A stretch of DNA of 15,816 nucleotides from Phyllobacteriaceae bacterium (lineage in GTDB: Bacteria > Pseudomonadota > Alphaproteobacteria > Rhizobiales > Devosiaceae), in NCBI GenBank assembly GCA_012799265.1, contig JAAZLP010000325.1, forward strand, positions 1 through 15,816, written 5' to 3'. Below the pieces are notes generated by a model, which saw nothing but the letters and a program-made list of their open reading frames with translations, was not told where the DNA came from and made no database searches. This document shows positions 6,770 to 14,363 of the stretch, piece by piece. The stretch's first letter is position 1. Every line of letters begins with the position of its first letter. Position numbers and translations under genes: made by a program.

Positions 6770-6798
6770 TTGCATTCACGTCTGCGATTAGGCATATA
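6770..6798 (+). promoter_or_regulatory. Possible sigma-70-type promoter for tRNA-Gly
   Basis: TTGCAT at 6770-6775, then 17 bases, then CATATA at 6793-6798, about 40 bases before the tRNA. The boxes are imperfect but the spacing is right and no better candidate is seen. Confidence 0.3.
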
Positions 6799-6838
6799 GC
6801 GCCTCGTTGACGCGGTTCAAGCCGCAGCGACACGGAGC

Positions 6839-6913
6839 GCGGGTGTAGCTCAGGGGTAGAGCATAACCTTGCCAAGGTTAGGGTCGTGGGTTCGAATCCC
6901 ATCGCCCGCTCCA
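6839..6913 (+). tRNA. tRNA-Gly (anticodon GCC), CCA encoded
   Basis: The full cloverleaf can be read. The acceptor stem GCGGGTG pairs with CGCCCGC (one G-T wobble). The anticodon stem is TAACC/GGTTA with loop TTGCCAA, anticodon GCC at 6871-6873. The T arm carries GGTTCGAATCC. The discriminator is T at 6910, followed by an encoded CCA (6911-6913). It reads GGC and GGT glycine codons. It stands alone, with a terminator downstream, and is divergent from cnoX. Confidence 0.97.
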
Positions 6914-6944
6914 AATTACCAAAGGCCGGCAAGCCTTTGGTTGC

Positions 6945-6968
6945 AAAGGGTCCTTCGGGACCCTTTTT
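6945..6968 (+). terminator. Rho-independent terminator after tRNA-Gly
   Basis: AAAGGGTCC-TTCG-GGACCCTTT makes a perfect 9-bp stem with a TTCG loop, running into TTTTT. A smaller stem (AAAGGC-N6-GCCTTT, 6921-6938) precedes it and may help. It ends the tRNA transcript. Confidence 0.88.
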
Positions 6969-7200
6969 GCATTTCTGGGATTTCTCAAAGTCATCGGCGA
7001 TCGCGCCGGGTGTCGATAAGGCCGGGTGATCCTGACCGTGTCATCGCCCACGCAACTCCATTTTCAATTGTTCGACCCGCAATGGAGCAAATCAACTGCA
7101 GCCCTCACGTCAGGTGTAGAGGGAACGGCGGAAAGAACTGATTCTGCACGCAGAAGCGTCGCGGATTTCCAGCCGTCAGAGGCGCTTGCCTCGGCTCTCA
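6969..7200. other. Gene-free stretch between tRNA-Gly and the catalase promoter
   Basis: No coding region with family resemblance, no integrase remnant and no repeat of the tRNA 3' end is visible here. The open frames it contains are short and lack good start sites. The catalase promoter lies just to its right. Confidence 0.6.
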
Positions 7201-7225
7201 GGAACACAAAGCTGCGCCCGGCGTT
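7201..7225 (+). promoter_or_regulatory. EcfG-type general-stress promoter before the catalase
   Basis: GGAAC (7201-7205), 16 bases, CGTT (7222-7225). This is an exact match to the GGAAC-N16/17-CGTT motif recognised by the alphaproteobacterial general stress sigma factor (EcfG; SigT in Caulobacter, RpoE2 in Sinorhizobium). It ends 58 bases before the catalase ATG, a natural distance. Catalases are typical members of that regulon. Confidence 0.65.
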
Positions 7226-7283
7226 CTTTCCCGGGTGGGGCGCGTTGAGACGTTTGGTGCCCCGATGATTTTGGAGCATCGAC

Positions 7284-9344
7284 ATGCAAGACGACACCAA
7301 GTCACCCGCCACCCAGAACAGCCTTGACCATCATGCCCCCGGCACCAGTCAGCAGCAGCCCGAGACAAAGCTCGGCAATGCGGGGGAGACCCAGCAGCAG
7401 GCCACCGGCGCTGATGGCGCGGCCTATCTGACGGATAACTTTGGCCACCGGATTTCGGACAATCAGAACAGCCTCAAGGCGGGTGTGCGCGGGCCGACGC
7501 TGCTCGAAGATTTCGTGCTGCGCGAAAAGATCTTCCACTTCGACCATGAGCGCATCCCCGAGCGCATCGTGCATGCGCGCGGCTCGGGCGCACACGGCGT
7601 CTTTGAGGTGACCAAGGCCATTCCCGAGCTGACCAAAGCCAAGCTCTTTGGCTAGAAGGGCAATAGCTGTCCGGTCTTTGTGCGCTTTTCGACGGTGGCC
7701 GGTGGCGCCGGATCGATCGATACGCCGCGCGATGTGCGCGGCTTTGCGGTCAAGCTTTATACCGAAGAGGGCAATTGGGACCTCGTTGGCAACAATATCC
7801 CGGTCTTCTTCATCCAGGACGCGATGAAGTTCCCGGATCTTGTCCATTCGGTGAAGATGGAAGCCGATCGCGGATATCCGCAGGCGGCGTCGGCGCATGA
7901 CACGTTCTGGGATTTTGTCGGGCTGATGCCCGAGACCATGCACATGATCATGTGGGCCATGTCAGACCGTGCCATTCCGCGCTCGCTGCGCATGATGGAA
8001 GGCTTTGGCGTCCACACCTTCCGCTTCGTCAATGAGAAGGGCGAAGGCAAGTTCGTCAAATTCCACTGGAAGCCCGTGCTCGGGATTGAATCAACGACCT
8101 GGGACGAGGCGGTGAAGATCGCCGGCGCGGATCCTGACTTCCATCGCCGGGATCTTTTCGAAGCAATCGACAAGGGCGATTTCCCGGCCTGGGACCTGGG
8201 TTTGCAGGTGTTTGATGAAGCGTTCGCCGAAAGCCAGCCTTATGACGTGCTGGATGCGACCAAGCTCATCCCAGAGAAAGTCATTCCGGTCGAAATCATC
8301 GGTCGCATGACGCTCAACCGGAACGTCGACAATTTCTTTGCCGAAACCGAGCAGGTCGCCTTCCTGCCGTCCAACATCATTCCCGGCATCGACTTTTCCA
8401 ACGACCCGCTGCTGCAGGGGCGTCTGTTCTCCTATCTCGACACGCAGAAATCGCGTCTGGGCACGACCAATTTCCACCAGATCCCGATCAACGCGCCGAA
8501 ATGCCCGTTCCACAATTTCCAGCGCGACGGGATGATGCAGACGCTGGTGCCGAAGGGCAGGGCCAATTACGAGCCGAACAGCCTTTTTGAGGCCGGTGAA
8601 GACACCGGGCCGCGAGCCAGCATGGAGACCGGGTTCACCTCGTTCCGCGAAAATGGCGAGCGCAATGATCCGACCGAGAAGGTCCGCGTGCGCGCCGAGC
8701 TGTTCGCCGATCACTTCAGCCAGGCGCGGCCGTTTTACAAGAGCCAGACCGCCAATGAGCAGGCGCATATCGCCAGCGCAATTGTCTTCGAGCTTTCGAA
8801 GGTGACGCTGGAGCATGTGCGCAATCGCGTCATGTCGCGCCTGCGCAATATTGACGAGGATCTGGCCAAGCGTGTGGCCGATGGACTGGCGATGAAGCTG
8901 CCGGAAAAGGCTAAAGCGGCGCGTGAGCCGATCGACATGGATGTGTCGGACAAGGAGAGCATCGACAAGCTCAAGGCCGACATTGAGGCGGCCGGTGGTT
9001 CGGTGAAGCTGGTGGCGCCCAAGGTCGGCGGCATCCCGGTCAAGGGCGGCACGCTCAAGGCGGACGAAAAGCTCGATGGCGCGCCATCTGTTGTGTTTGA
9101 CGCTGTGGCCTCGGTGCTGATGCCGGATGCGGCGGAAAAGCTCACCAAGAACGCGGCAGCGATCCAGTGGTTTGCCGATGCCTTTGCCCACTGCAAGACC
9201 ATTGGCCACTGCAAGGGCACGCAGATCCTGCTCGACAAGGCCAATGTCGAAAAGGATGCGGGCGTTGTGCCGTGGGAAGAGTTGGTGAAGGTCGGCCCGG
9301 TGCGTCACTGGGATCGTGAACCCAAGGTACGCGATCTGGCCTGA
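7284..9344 (+). pseudogene. katE: Large-subunit catalase KatE/HPII, interrupted by an in-frame amber codon
   Basis: Heme catalase (2 H2O2 to 2 H2O + O2), 686 codons if the TAG at codon 124 is counted. ATG at 7284 has GGAG 7 bases upstream. The part before the break (123 residues) holds FDHERIPERIVHARGSGAHG with catalytic His97. After TAG the same frame continues KGNSCPVFVRFSTV. Asn170 (GNWDLVGNN) is 73 residues from His97, and heme-ligand Tyr384 (RLFSYLDTQ, 380-388) is 287 away. Both spacings equal those in E. coli HPII (His128, Asn201, Tyr415), so nothing is inserted or deleted. The C-terminal flavodoxin-like domain of large catalases is intact (VKLVAPKVGG onward). As written, translation yields a heme-less 123-residue fragment; the part from about GTG 7680 lacks His97 and cannot be an active catalase. 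A fresh nonsense mutation (for example GAG to TAG) or a sequence error is likely. Confidence 0.85.
7653..7655 (+). other. In-frame TAG breaking katE
   Basis: Reads TTT GGC TAG AAG GGC AAT, between KLFG and KGNSCPVF. The two convergent genes ending at 4793-4796 use TAG as an ordinary stop, so general reassignment of TAG in this genome is unlikely. Confidence 0.9.
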
Positions 9345-9365
9345 GCCACCATTCAAATATGATAG

Positions 9366-9395
9366 CGGCCCCTCGAAATGAGGGGCCGTTTTTTT
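9366..9395 (+). terminator. Rho-independent terminator after katE
   Basis: CGGCCCCTC and GAGGGGCCG form a 9-bp stem with a 5-base loop, followed by seven T. It starts 22 bases after the katE stop. It may also help end the convergent hydrolase transcript, though the opposite strand lacks a good T run. Confidence 0.9.
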
Positions 9396-9401
9396 GTTGG
9401 C

Positions 9402-10199
9402 CTATCGCTTGGCGAAGAAGGCCAGAGCCTCCTGGCCGACAATGACCGGGTCGTAGTCATGGCTCTGGCCAGCGAGCGTCCTGCGCGTGGCGTTTGGGAG
9501 GCCCGAGGCGACCCAGTCGGCGCCGGCCCGCATGAAGGGGAAGGAGGCGTCGCCATCGAGAATGAGAACGGGCGCAGTGACCGACTGCCAGCGCGCGGGC
9601 GGATCATCGGTCGCGCGCGCATCGGCGAGCACACGATAATCGTGTTCGATGGTGAGACCGACAGCGGCAAAGGAGGGCCATGAAGGGCTGTTGCGGAAGC
9701 CCTCAAAGACCTCGGGCGGCATGATGTCGAAAAGGAAATTGACGATCATGTCCTCGCCGCGGTTTTCGGCGGCGAGCGCGGCCATGTCGCGATGGTCGGA
9801 CTGATAGCTTTCCGAGGATCGTTCGGGGTCGATGGGCGGCTCATACATGACGAGGCCCTTGACCTTGCTGCCCAACGCTGCGGTGGCTTCAAGCGCGAGA
9901 ACGGCACCGGAGGACATGCCGAAGAGACGGGCCGAGCCGCCATTGGCGTCGATCAGCGCCTCGATATCCTCGATTTCGCGGGCGACCTCATAGGGCCAGG
10001 TGTCGGTGGATTCGCCGCGGCCGCGACGGTCATAGATGAGCACGGTGTAGTCGCCCGCCAGCTGGCGCGCGAGACCGGGTGTGCCTTCGGGATCAATGCC
10101 GCGATATTGGGTGGCGCCGGCCACGGCGACGAGCAAGGGGCCGCTGCCGTGGGTTTCGTAGCCGATGCGGGTGCCGTCCCGGGAAATGACCTGTGCCAT
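9402..10199 (-). CDS. Alpha/beta-fold hydrolase
   Basis: 265 residues, a single alpha/beta-hydrolase domain. The nucleophile elbow is GMSSG (94-98) with Ser96. His247 in GQSHDYDP is the likely catalytic His, and Asp215 or Asp217 in LILDGDAS the acid. The strand carrying YDRRGRGES (56-64) is typical of the family. No signal peptide, so probably cytoplasmic. ATG at 10199 follows GGAGGAAC. The substrate cannot be told; the overall form resembles small esterases and hydrolases annotated only to the fold. It lies 64 bases after the ABC-transporter ATPase gene on the same strand. A 14-bp palindrome in that gap hints at separate control. Confidence 0.88.
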   Translation of the reverse strand: MAQVISRDGTRIGYETHGSGPLLVAVAGATQYRGIDPEGTPGLARQLAGDYTVLIYDRRGRGESTDTWPYEVAREIEDIEALIDANGGSARLFGMSSGAVLALEATAALGSKVKGLVMYEPPIDPERSSESYQSDHRDMAALAAENRGEDMIVNFLFDIMPPEVFEGFRNSPSWPSFAAVGLTIEHDYRVLADARATDDPPARWQSVTAPVLILDGDASFPFMRAGADWVASGLPNATRRTLAGQSHDYDPVIVGQEALAFFAKR

Positions 10200-10217
10200 G
10201 AATGTTCCTCCGCTGGT

Positions 10218-10231
10218 TCATGCTAGCATGA
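10218..10231. repeat. 14-bp perfect palindrome before the hydrolase gene
   Basis: TCATGCTAGCATGA is fully self-complementary and lies just upstream of the hydrolase ribosome binding site. It may be an operator for the hydrolase. The regulator is unknown. Confidence 0.35.
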
Positions 10232-10263
10232 CGAAGGAAGGACGCCCATTTCGACAAGGAAGG

Positions 10264-11319
10264 TCAGGTGATCGTCGTCCCCTCGGCGTTGAAGACATGG
10301 GCCTTGGCCGGATCAACATAGAGCGAAACAGTTGAGCCGAGATCGACCCGACGCTGGCCTTCGAGCACGACGGTGATGGACTGGCCATCACTGGTGGTGG
10401 CGTAGAGAACGGTCTGGCCGCCGAGATTTTCGACGAGATCGACGCGCACATCGGCAAACTTGATGCCGCTGCCTTCGCTGATGGAAATATGTTCGGGGCG
10501 GATGCCGAGCGTCGTGGCGCCGGTGACATCGCGACCGAGCGCGAGACTGGTACCCGCTGCCTTGACCATGCCGTTTTCGACGCTGGCGGCGAGGAAGTTC
10601 ATCTTGGGCGAGCCGATGAAGCCGGCGACGAAGAGATTGCGCGGATTGTTGTAGAGCTCGAGCGGGGCGCCAGCCTGTTCGATGATGCCGGCGCGGAGGA
10701 CCACGATCTTGTCGGCCATGGTCATGGCTTCGACCTGATCGTGGGTCACGTAGATCATGGTGTTGCCCAGATCATTGTGGAGCTTGGCGATCTCGACGCG
10801 CATGGCGACGCGCAATTCAGCGTCGAGGTTGGACAGTGGTTCGTCGAAGAGGAAAATCTTGGGCTCGCGCACAATGGCGCGGCCGATGGCGACGCGCTGG
10901 CGCTGACCGCCGGAAAGCTGCTTTGGCTTGCGTTTGAGGAGGGGCTCGATCTTCAAAATCTCGGCGGCGCGCTGGACGCGCTTTTCAATCTCGGGCTTGG
11001 GCATCCTTGCCGTTTCGAGACCGAAGGCGAGGTTCTGATAGACCGACATATGCGGATAGAGCGCATAGGACTGGAACACCATGGCGATGCCGCGCTTGGC
11101 GGCAGGCACCTCGTTCATGCGCTGGCCGTCGATGAGGAGGTCGCCGCCGGTGATGGGCTCGAGCCCGGCGATCATGCGCAGGAGCGTGGACTTGCCGCAG
11201 CCGGAGGGGCCGACAAACACGGTGAACTCGCCCGGATCGATGGTGAGATCGACGCCATGGATGACATGGACATCGCCATAGGCCTTCTGGATCCGCCGCA
11301 ATTCGATGCTGGTTGCCAT
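10264..11319 (-). CDS. Carbohydrate ABC transporter ATP-binding protein (MalK/MsmX/UgpC type)
   Basis: 351-residue ATPase subunit that powers a CUT1-type sugar importer from the cytoplasmic side. Visible motifs: Walker A GPSGCGKST (37-45), Q-loop Gln83, signature LSGGQ (135-139), Walker B IFLFDE (155-160), D-loop SNLD (163-166) and H-loop His193. The C-terminal region (about 235-351, with GIRPEH) is the MalK-type regulatory/TOBE fold. ATG at 11319 follows AAGGAGA. It lies 16 bases after the dehydrogenase gene and is the last clear member of the sugar operon. In annotation pipelines such proteins are often called UgpC, but that does not show a glycerol-phosphate substrate. Confidence 0.95.
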   Translation of the reverse strand: MATSIELRRIQKAYGDVHVIHGVDLTIDPGEFTVFVGPSGCGKSTLLRMIAGLEPITGGDLLIDGQRMNEVPAAKRGIAMVFQSYALYPHMSVYQNLAFGLETARMPKPEIEKRVQRAAEILKIEPLLKRKPKQLSGGQRQRVAIGRAIVREPKIFLFDEPLSNLDAELRVAMRVEIAKLHNDLGNTMIYVTHDQVEAMTMADKIVVLRAGIIEQAGAPLELYNNPRNLFVAGFIGSPKMNFLAASVENGMVKAAGTSLALGRDVTGATTLGIRPEHISISEGSGIKFADVRVDLVENLGGQTVLYATTSDGQSITVVLEGQRRVDLGSTVSLYVDPAKAHVFNAEGTTIT

Positions 11320-11335
11320 CTCAGGTCTCCTTCGC

Positions 11336-12415
11336 TTAGCGGAACGCGGCCGGGACCCAGCTCTCGTAGAGCGGGTGTTCGGGGCCGAGGGGCAGCACCA
11401 CTTCGGTATGGGTGGTGGATGAGTGATAGAAGGCCGTCACCAGCTCCAGCGCACGGCGGGAATCGGCGCTGGTGACCGGGAGCGGGCCGAGGCCATTGAT
11501 GGCGTCGTGAAAGCGCGCCATCTGCGTTTGGAAGCGGGAGGGCACGGGCACCCAATTTTCTAGGAGCCTGTCGATCTCGGCTTTGACCGCATCATTGCGC
11601 GGCAGGATTTTCCAGAGTTCCTTGCCCGGATTATAGGGGGCGTGATCGCTTTCGAAGGTGACGTTTTCGAACTGCAGGCGAATGCGGGTAATCTCATCCA
11701 CGGATCCCAGGGTGGCGGTGAAGCTGGCAAGCGCGCCGCTGGTCATTTCGAGCGAGGCCGAGATGCAGTCTTCCACCTCGATGTCGTTTACGCGGGTGGC
11801 GACGCGGCCGAACATGCGGGCGATGTCGCCCATCAGATAGGTGAAGATGTCGTGCGGATGGATGGCGTGGCCCATGAGGACGCCGCCCAGTTCGGTCTTC
11901 CATTTGCCGCGCCAGGGAACCGCATAATAGTCCGCTTCGCGCCGCCACATGGTTTCGACCGTGCCGACATAGGGTTTTCCGGCGATACCGGCGTCGATGA
12001 TCTTCTTGGCCTGTTCGATGCCGTCGCCGAAGCGATATTGGAAGACCGGCATGAGCTTGCCGCGCGAGCGCTTTTCTTCGGCCATGACGAGATCGACATC
12101 GCGGAGCGAACCGACCAGCGGCTTTTCGCAGACCACATGCTTGCCGGCGCGGAGGGCGGCGAGGACCATGGAGAGATGCGCGCCCGGCGGGGTGCAGACG
12201 TCGATGACGTCCACGTCGTCCATGGTGAGGAGATCATCGAAATTGGCGGTGCGGCGCTGGATGCCGAATTCGTCGCCTATTGCATCGAGCCGTTCCGGAT
12301 TGAGATCACAGAGGGCGACCACGCGGAACTTGTCGGCATTGGGCAGATAGCCTTCGACGATATGCGAGCGACCAATGCCGCAGCCCACGATGGCGACGTT
12401 GAGAATGCGGCTCAT
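11336..12415 (-). CDS. Gfo/Idh/MocA family oxidoreductase, first of two
   Basis: 359-residue NAD(P)-dependent dehydrogenase, acting on sugars, inositols or their derivatives. The frame is open to 12568, but ATG at 12415 fits: it gives an N-terminal Rossmann strand (NVAIVGCGIGRSH, with GCGIG at 11-15) and overlaps the previous stop as ATGA. The catalytic-type motif EKP is at 97-99 with Lys98. GGVLMGHAIHPHD (177-189) is the C-terminal substrate-site motif, with His186 as the likely catalytic His. The substrate is not readable. Coupled to the second family member upstream, so the two probably act on the same or successive compounds brought in by the ABC transporter. Confidence 0.92.
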   Translation of the reverse strand: MSRILNVAIVGCGIGRSHIVEGYLPNADKFRVVALCDLNPERLDAIGDEFGIQRRTANFDDLLTMDDVDVIDVCTPPGAHLSMVLAALRAGKHVVCEKPLVGSLRDVDLVMAEEKRSRGKLMPVFQYRFGDGIEQAKKIIDAGIAGKPYVGTVETMWRREADYYAVPWRGKWKTELGGVLMGHAIHPHDIFTYLMGDIARMFGRVATRVNDIEVEDCISASLEMTSGALASFTATLGSVDEITRIRLQFENVTFESDHAPYNPGKELWKILPRNDAVKAEIDRLLENWVPVPSRFQTQMARFHDAINGLGPLPVTSADSRRALELVTAFYHSSTTHTEVVLPLGPEHPLYESWVPAAFR

Positions 12416-13428
12416 TGTGCCCACTCCGTGCCCTGCTCCGCCATCTGCTGCGCGGTGAGCGCCATTTTCATGGCGTTGAAGCACCGCTCCTGCGGCATGG
12501 CCGTTTCGGTGCGGTTGCGCACATCGTCGAGGAACTGCCGGCCAAAGGGGAGCTCGACCTGCGAGCAATCCCTGTAGTGGACGCCCTTCTTGTCGACGAG
12601 GAAGAGGTGGTTGTCGCCCGGCTTGCCGTCGATATCGACATATTTGCGGAGCTCGATATAGCCCTCGGTGCCGAGGATGGTGAGACGGCCATCGCCCCAG
12701 GTGGGGAGGCCCTCGGGCGTGTACCAGTCGACGCGGACATAGCCGGTGGTTTCGGCGGTACGGACATGGGCGTCGCCGACATCCTGGAGGCCGGGGCGAT
12801 GGGGATTGTTGCGGTTGGCGACGGAGGCGGAGACCACTTCCCCATCCATGGCACCGGAGAAGAAGAGGAACTGCTCGAACTGGTGGCTGGCAATGTCGCA
12901 GAGGATGCCGCCATAGCGATTGCGGGTGAAGAACCAGTCGGGGCGGTTGTTGAGGCGGAGCGAATGGGGGCCCATGCCGATGGTGTTGACCACCTTGCCG
13001 ATGGCGCCGGCGGCAATGAGATTGCCGGCTTCGACAGCGGCGGGGACTTCGAAATGCTCGGAATAGAGCACGGAGAAGATGCGGCCGGTTTCCGCCTGCA
13101 CGCGCTTGATTTCGTCGAACTGGGCGAAAGAAACCATGCCCGGCTTGTCGGTCAGAACGTCCTTGCCGTGGCGCATGGCAGCAAGACAGATGTCAGCGCG
13201 GTCGCCAGGAATGGCGGCGGTGACGATGACGGCGATGGAAGCGTCTTCAAGGATCGCTGCCGGATCGCTGACACGCTTTGCCTCGGGATATTTGTCACCA
13301 AAGGTTTTCGCGAGATCGTCCTCGACGGCATGGAAGGCGACGAATTCGGCACCGGCCCGCTTGAGACAGTCGACCTGCCCATAGATGTGGGCATGGTTGA
13401 TACCGATGGCGGCGAACTTGATGGTCAT
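12412..13428 (-). CDS. Gfo/Idh/MocA family oxidoreductase, second of two (atypical nucleotide loop)
   Basis: 338 residues, a distant member of the same dehydrogenase family. The N-terminal strand reads FAAIGINHAHIYG (5-17), without the usual GxGxxG; a G-x-N-H-A-H variant is known in some family branches. The usual EKP is DKP (94-96) with Lys95 kept. GGILCDIASHQFEQF holds the Asp and His of the substrate site. ATG at 13428 has a weak AAGAG site, and it lies 47 bases after the permease stop. Its stop overlaps the start of the next dehydrogenase by 4 bases (ATGA). Whether it oxidises a substrate or does something else cannot be told from sequence. Confidence 0.9.
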   Translation of the reverse strand: MTIKFAAIGINHAHIYGQVDCLKRAGAEFVAFHAVEDDLAKTFGDKYPEAKRVSDPAAILEDASIAVIVTAAIPGDRADICLAAMRHGKDVLTDKPGMVSFAQFDEIKRVQAETGRIFSVLYSEHFEVPAAVEAGNLIAAGAIGKVVNTIGMGPHSLRLNNRPDWFFTRNRYGGILCDIASHQFEQFLFFSGAMDGEVVSASVANRNNPHRPGLQDVGDAHVRTAETTGYVRVDWYTPEGLPTWGDGRLTILGTEGYIELRKYVDIDGKPGDNHLFLVDKKGVHYRDCSQVELPFGRQFLDDVRNRTETAMPQERCFNAMKMALTAQQMAEQGTEWAQ

Positions 13429-13460
13429 AATCTACTCTTTGCTCGCTTGGGTTCTGTTGG

Positions 13461-13482
13461 GCGGTGAGCCGGGGCTCACCGC
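13461..13482 (-). repeat. Perfect 22-base hairpin over the stop codon of the permease gene
   Basis: On the minus strand GCGGTGAGCC-CC-GGCTCACCGC pairs perfectly: 9 bp around a 4-base loop, or 10 bp on paper. The TGA stop of the permease (13478-13476) is inside the first arm. No T run follows, so it is not a standard terminator. It stands between transporter and dehydrogenase genes and may stabilise the upstream mRNA or lower expression of the downstream genes (inference). Confidence 0.6.
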
Positions 13483-14363
13483 TTCATGCCCGTTGTCGCG
13501 ATGCCCTCGATGAGCAGGCGCTGGAAGAAGAGGAAGAAGGCGAAGATCGGCACCAGAGCGAGGACGCTCATGGCGAACATGCCGCCATAATCGGACATGC
13601 CGGTGCTATCGACGAAGGTCCGGAGGCCCAGCATGACGGTGTATTGGCGGAGATCGGAGAGATAGATCAGCGGGCCAAAGAAATCGTCCCAGGTCCAGAT
13701 GAAGGTGAAGATGGCAGCCGTCGCCAGAACCGGCGTCGAAAGCGGCAGGATGATCTTCCAATAGATGCGCCAGGGACCGGCGCCATCCATGCGCGCGGCT
13801 TCGTCCAGTTCCTTGGGAATGCCGCGGAAGAACTGCACCATGAGGAAGATGAAGAAGGCGTCGGCGGCGAGGAATTTCGGCACGACCAGCGGCAGGAAGG
13901 TGTTCACCCAGCCCATATTGAGGAAGAGCACATATTGGGGAATGAGCGTCACCTGATAGGGCAGCATCAGCGTCATCAGCATCATGGCAAACCAGAAGCG
14001 GCGACCGGCAAATTCAAGGCGCGCAAAGGCATAGGCGGCCAGGGAACAGGCCATGACATTGCCGATGACCGAGAGGCCGGAAATGACGAAGGAATTGAGG
14101 AAGAGCTGGCCAAAGCTGACGCGCAGCCCGTTCCAGCCGCGCACATAGCTGTCGAGGTTCCAGTTGATGCTGGGCAGGACGGAAATGCCCGAGGTGAAAA
14201 TCTCGTTTTCCGGACGGAAGGATGCCGCCAAGAGCCAGAGCAGCGGATAGAGCATCAGGATCGATGCGATGATCAGGAGCGCATGCGAAACGATCGAGAT
14301 GACGCGCTTGCGCGTTGGGCTCGCCGTGGTCACGACGGTCAGGCGATCTGCATCAGTCGTCAT
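13476..14363 (-). CDS. Carbohydrate ABC transporter permease (MalG/UgpE type)
   Basis: 295-residue inner-membrane subunit of a CUT1 importer. About six membrane helices are visible, the first at about 22-47. The cytoplasmic EAA loop EAARMDGAGPWRIYWKIILP (188-207) contacts the ATPase. The C-terminus GIATTGMKR is typical of MalG-like proteins. ATG at 14363 lies inside the end of the previous permease gene (11-base overlap), so the two permeases are translationally linked. Substrate unknown. Confidence 0.95.
   Translation of the reverse strand: MTTDADRLTVVTTASPTRKRVISIVSHALLIIASILMLYPLLWLLAASFRPENEIFTSGISVLPSINWNLDSYVRGWNGLRVSFGQLFLNSFVISGLSVIGNVMACSLAAYAFARLEFAGRRFWFAMMLMTLMLPYQVTLIPQYVLFLNMGWVNTFLPLVVPKFLAADAFFIFLMVQFFRGIPKELDEAARMDGAGPWRIYWKIILPLSTPVLATAAIFTFIWTWDDFFGPLIYLSDLRQYTVMLGLRTFVDSTGMSDYGGMFAMSVLALVPIFAFFLFFQRLLIEGIATTGMKR

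Noticed and set aside
5679..6791. Open frame of 370 codons on the plus strand opposite cnoX
   Set aside because: Antisense to a thioredoxin/TPR gene with all motifs intact; no family resemblance of its own.
6839..6913. tRNA-Gly as the attachment site of an integrated element
   Set aside because: No integrase and no repeat of the tRNA 3' end is found nearby; the following sequence is an ordinary terminator.
7653..7655. TAG as a coding codon (pyrrolysine or general amber reassignment)
   Set aside because: The genes ending at 4793-4796 use TAG as a normal stop, no pyrrolysine machinery is seen, and catalases do not carry pyrrolysine.
8091..9356. Open frame of 421 codons on the minus strand opposite katE
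   Set aside because: Antisense to a well-conserved catalase, with no recognisable domain and no ribosome site of note.
12416..12568. Upstream extension of the first dehydrogenase to 410 residues
   Set aside because: The extra residues lie within the preceding gene and have no family resemblance; ATGA overlap at 12412-12415 is the natural junction.
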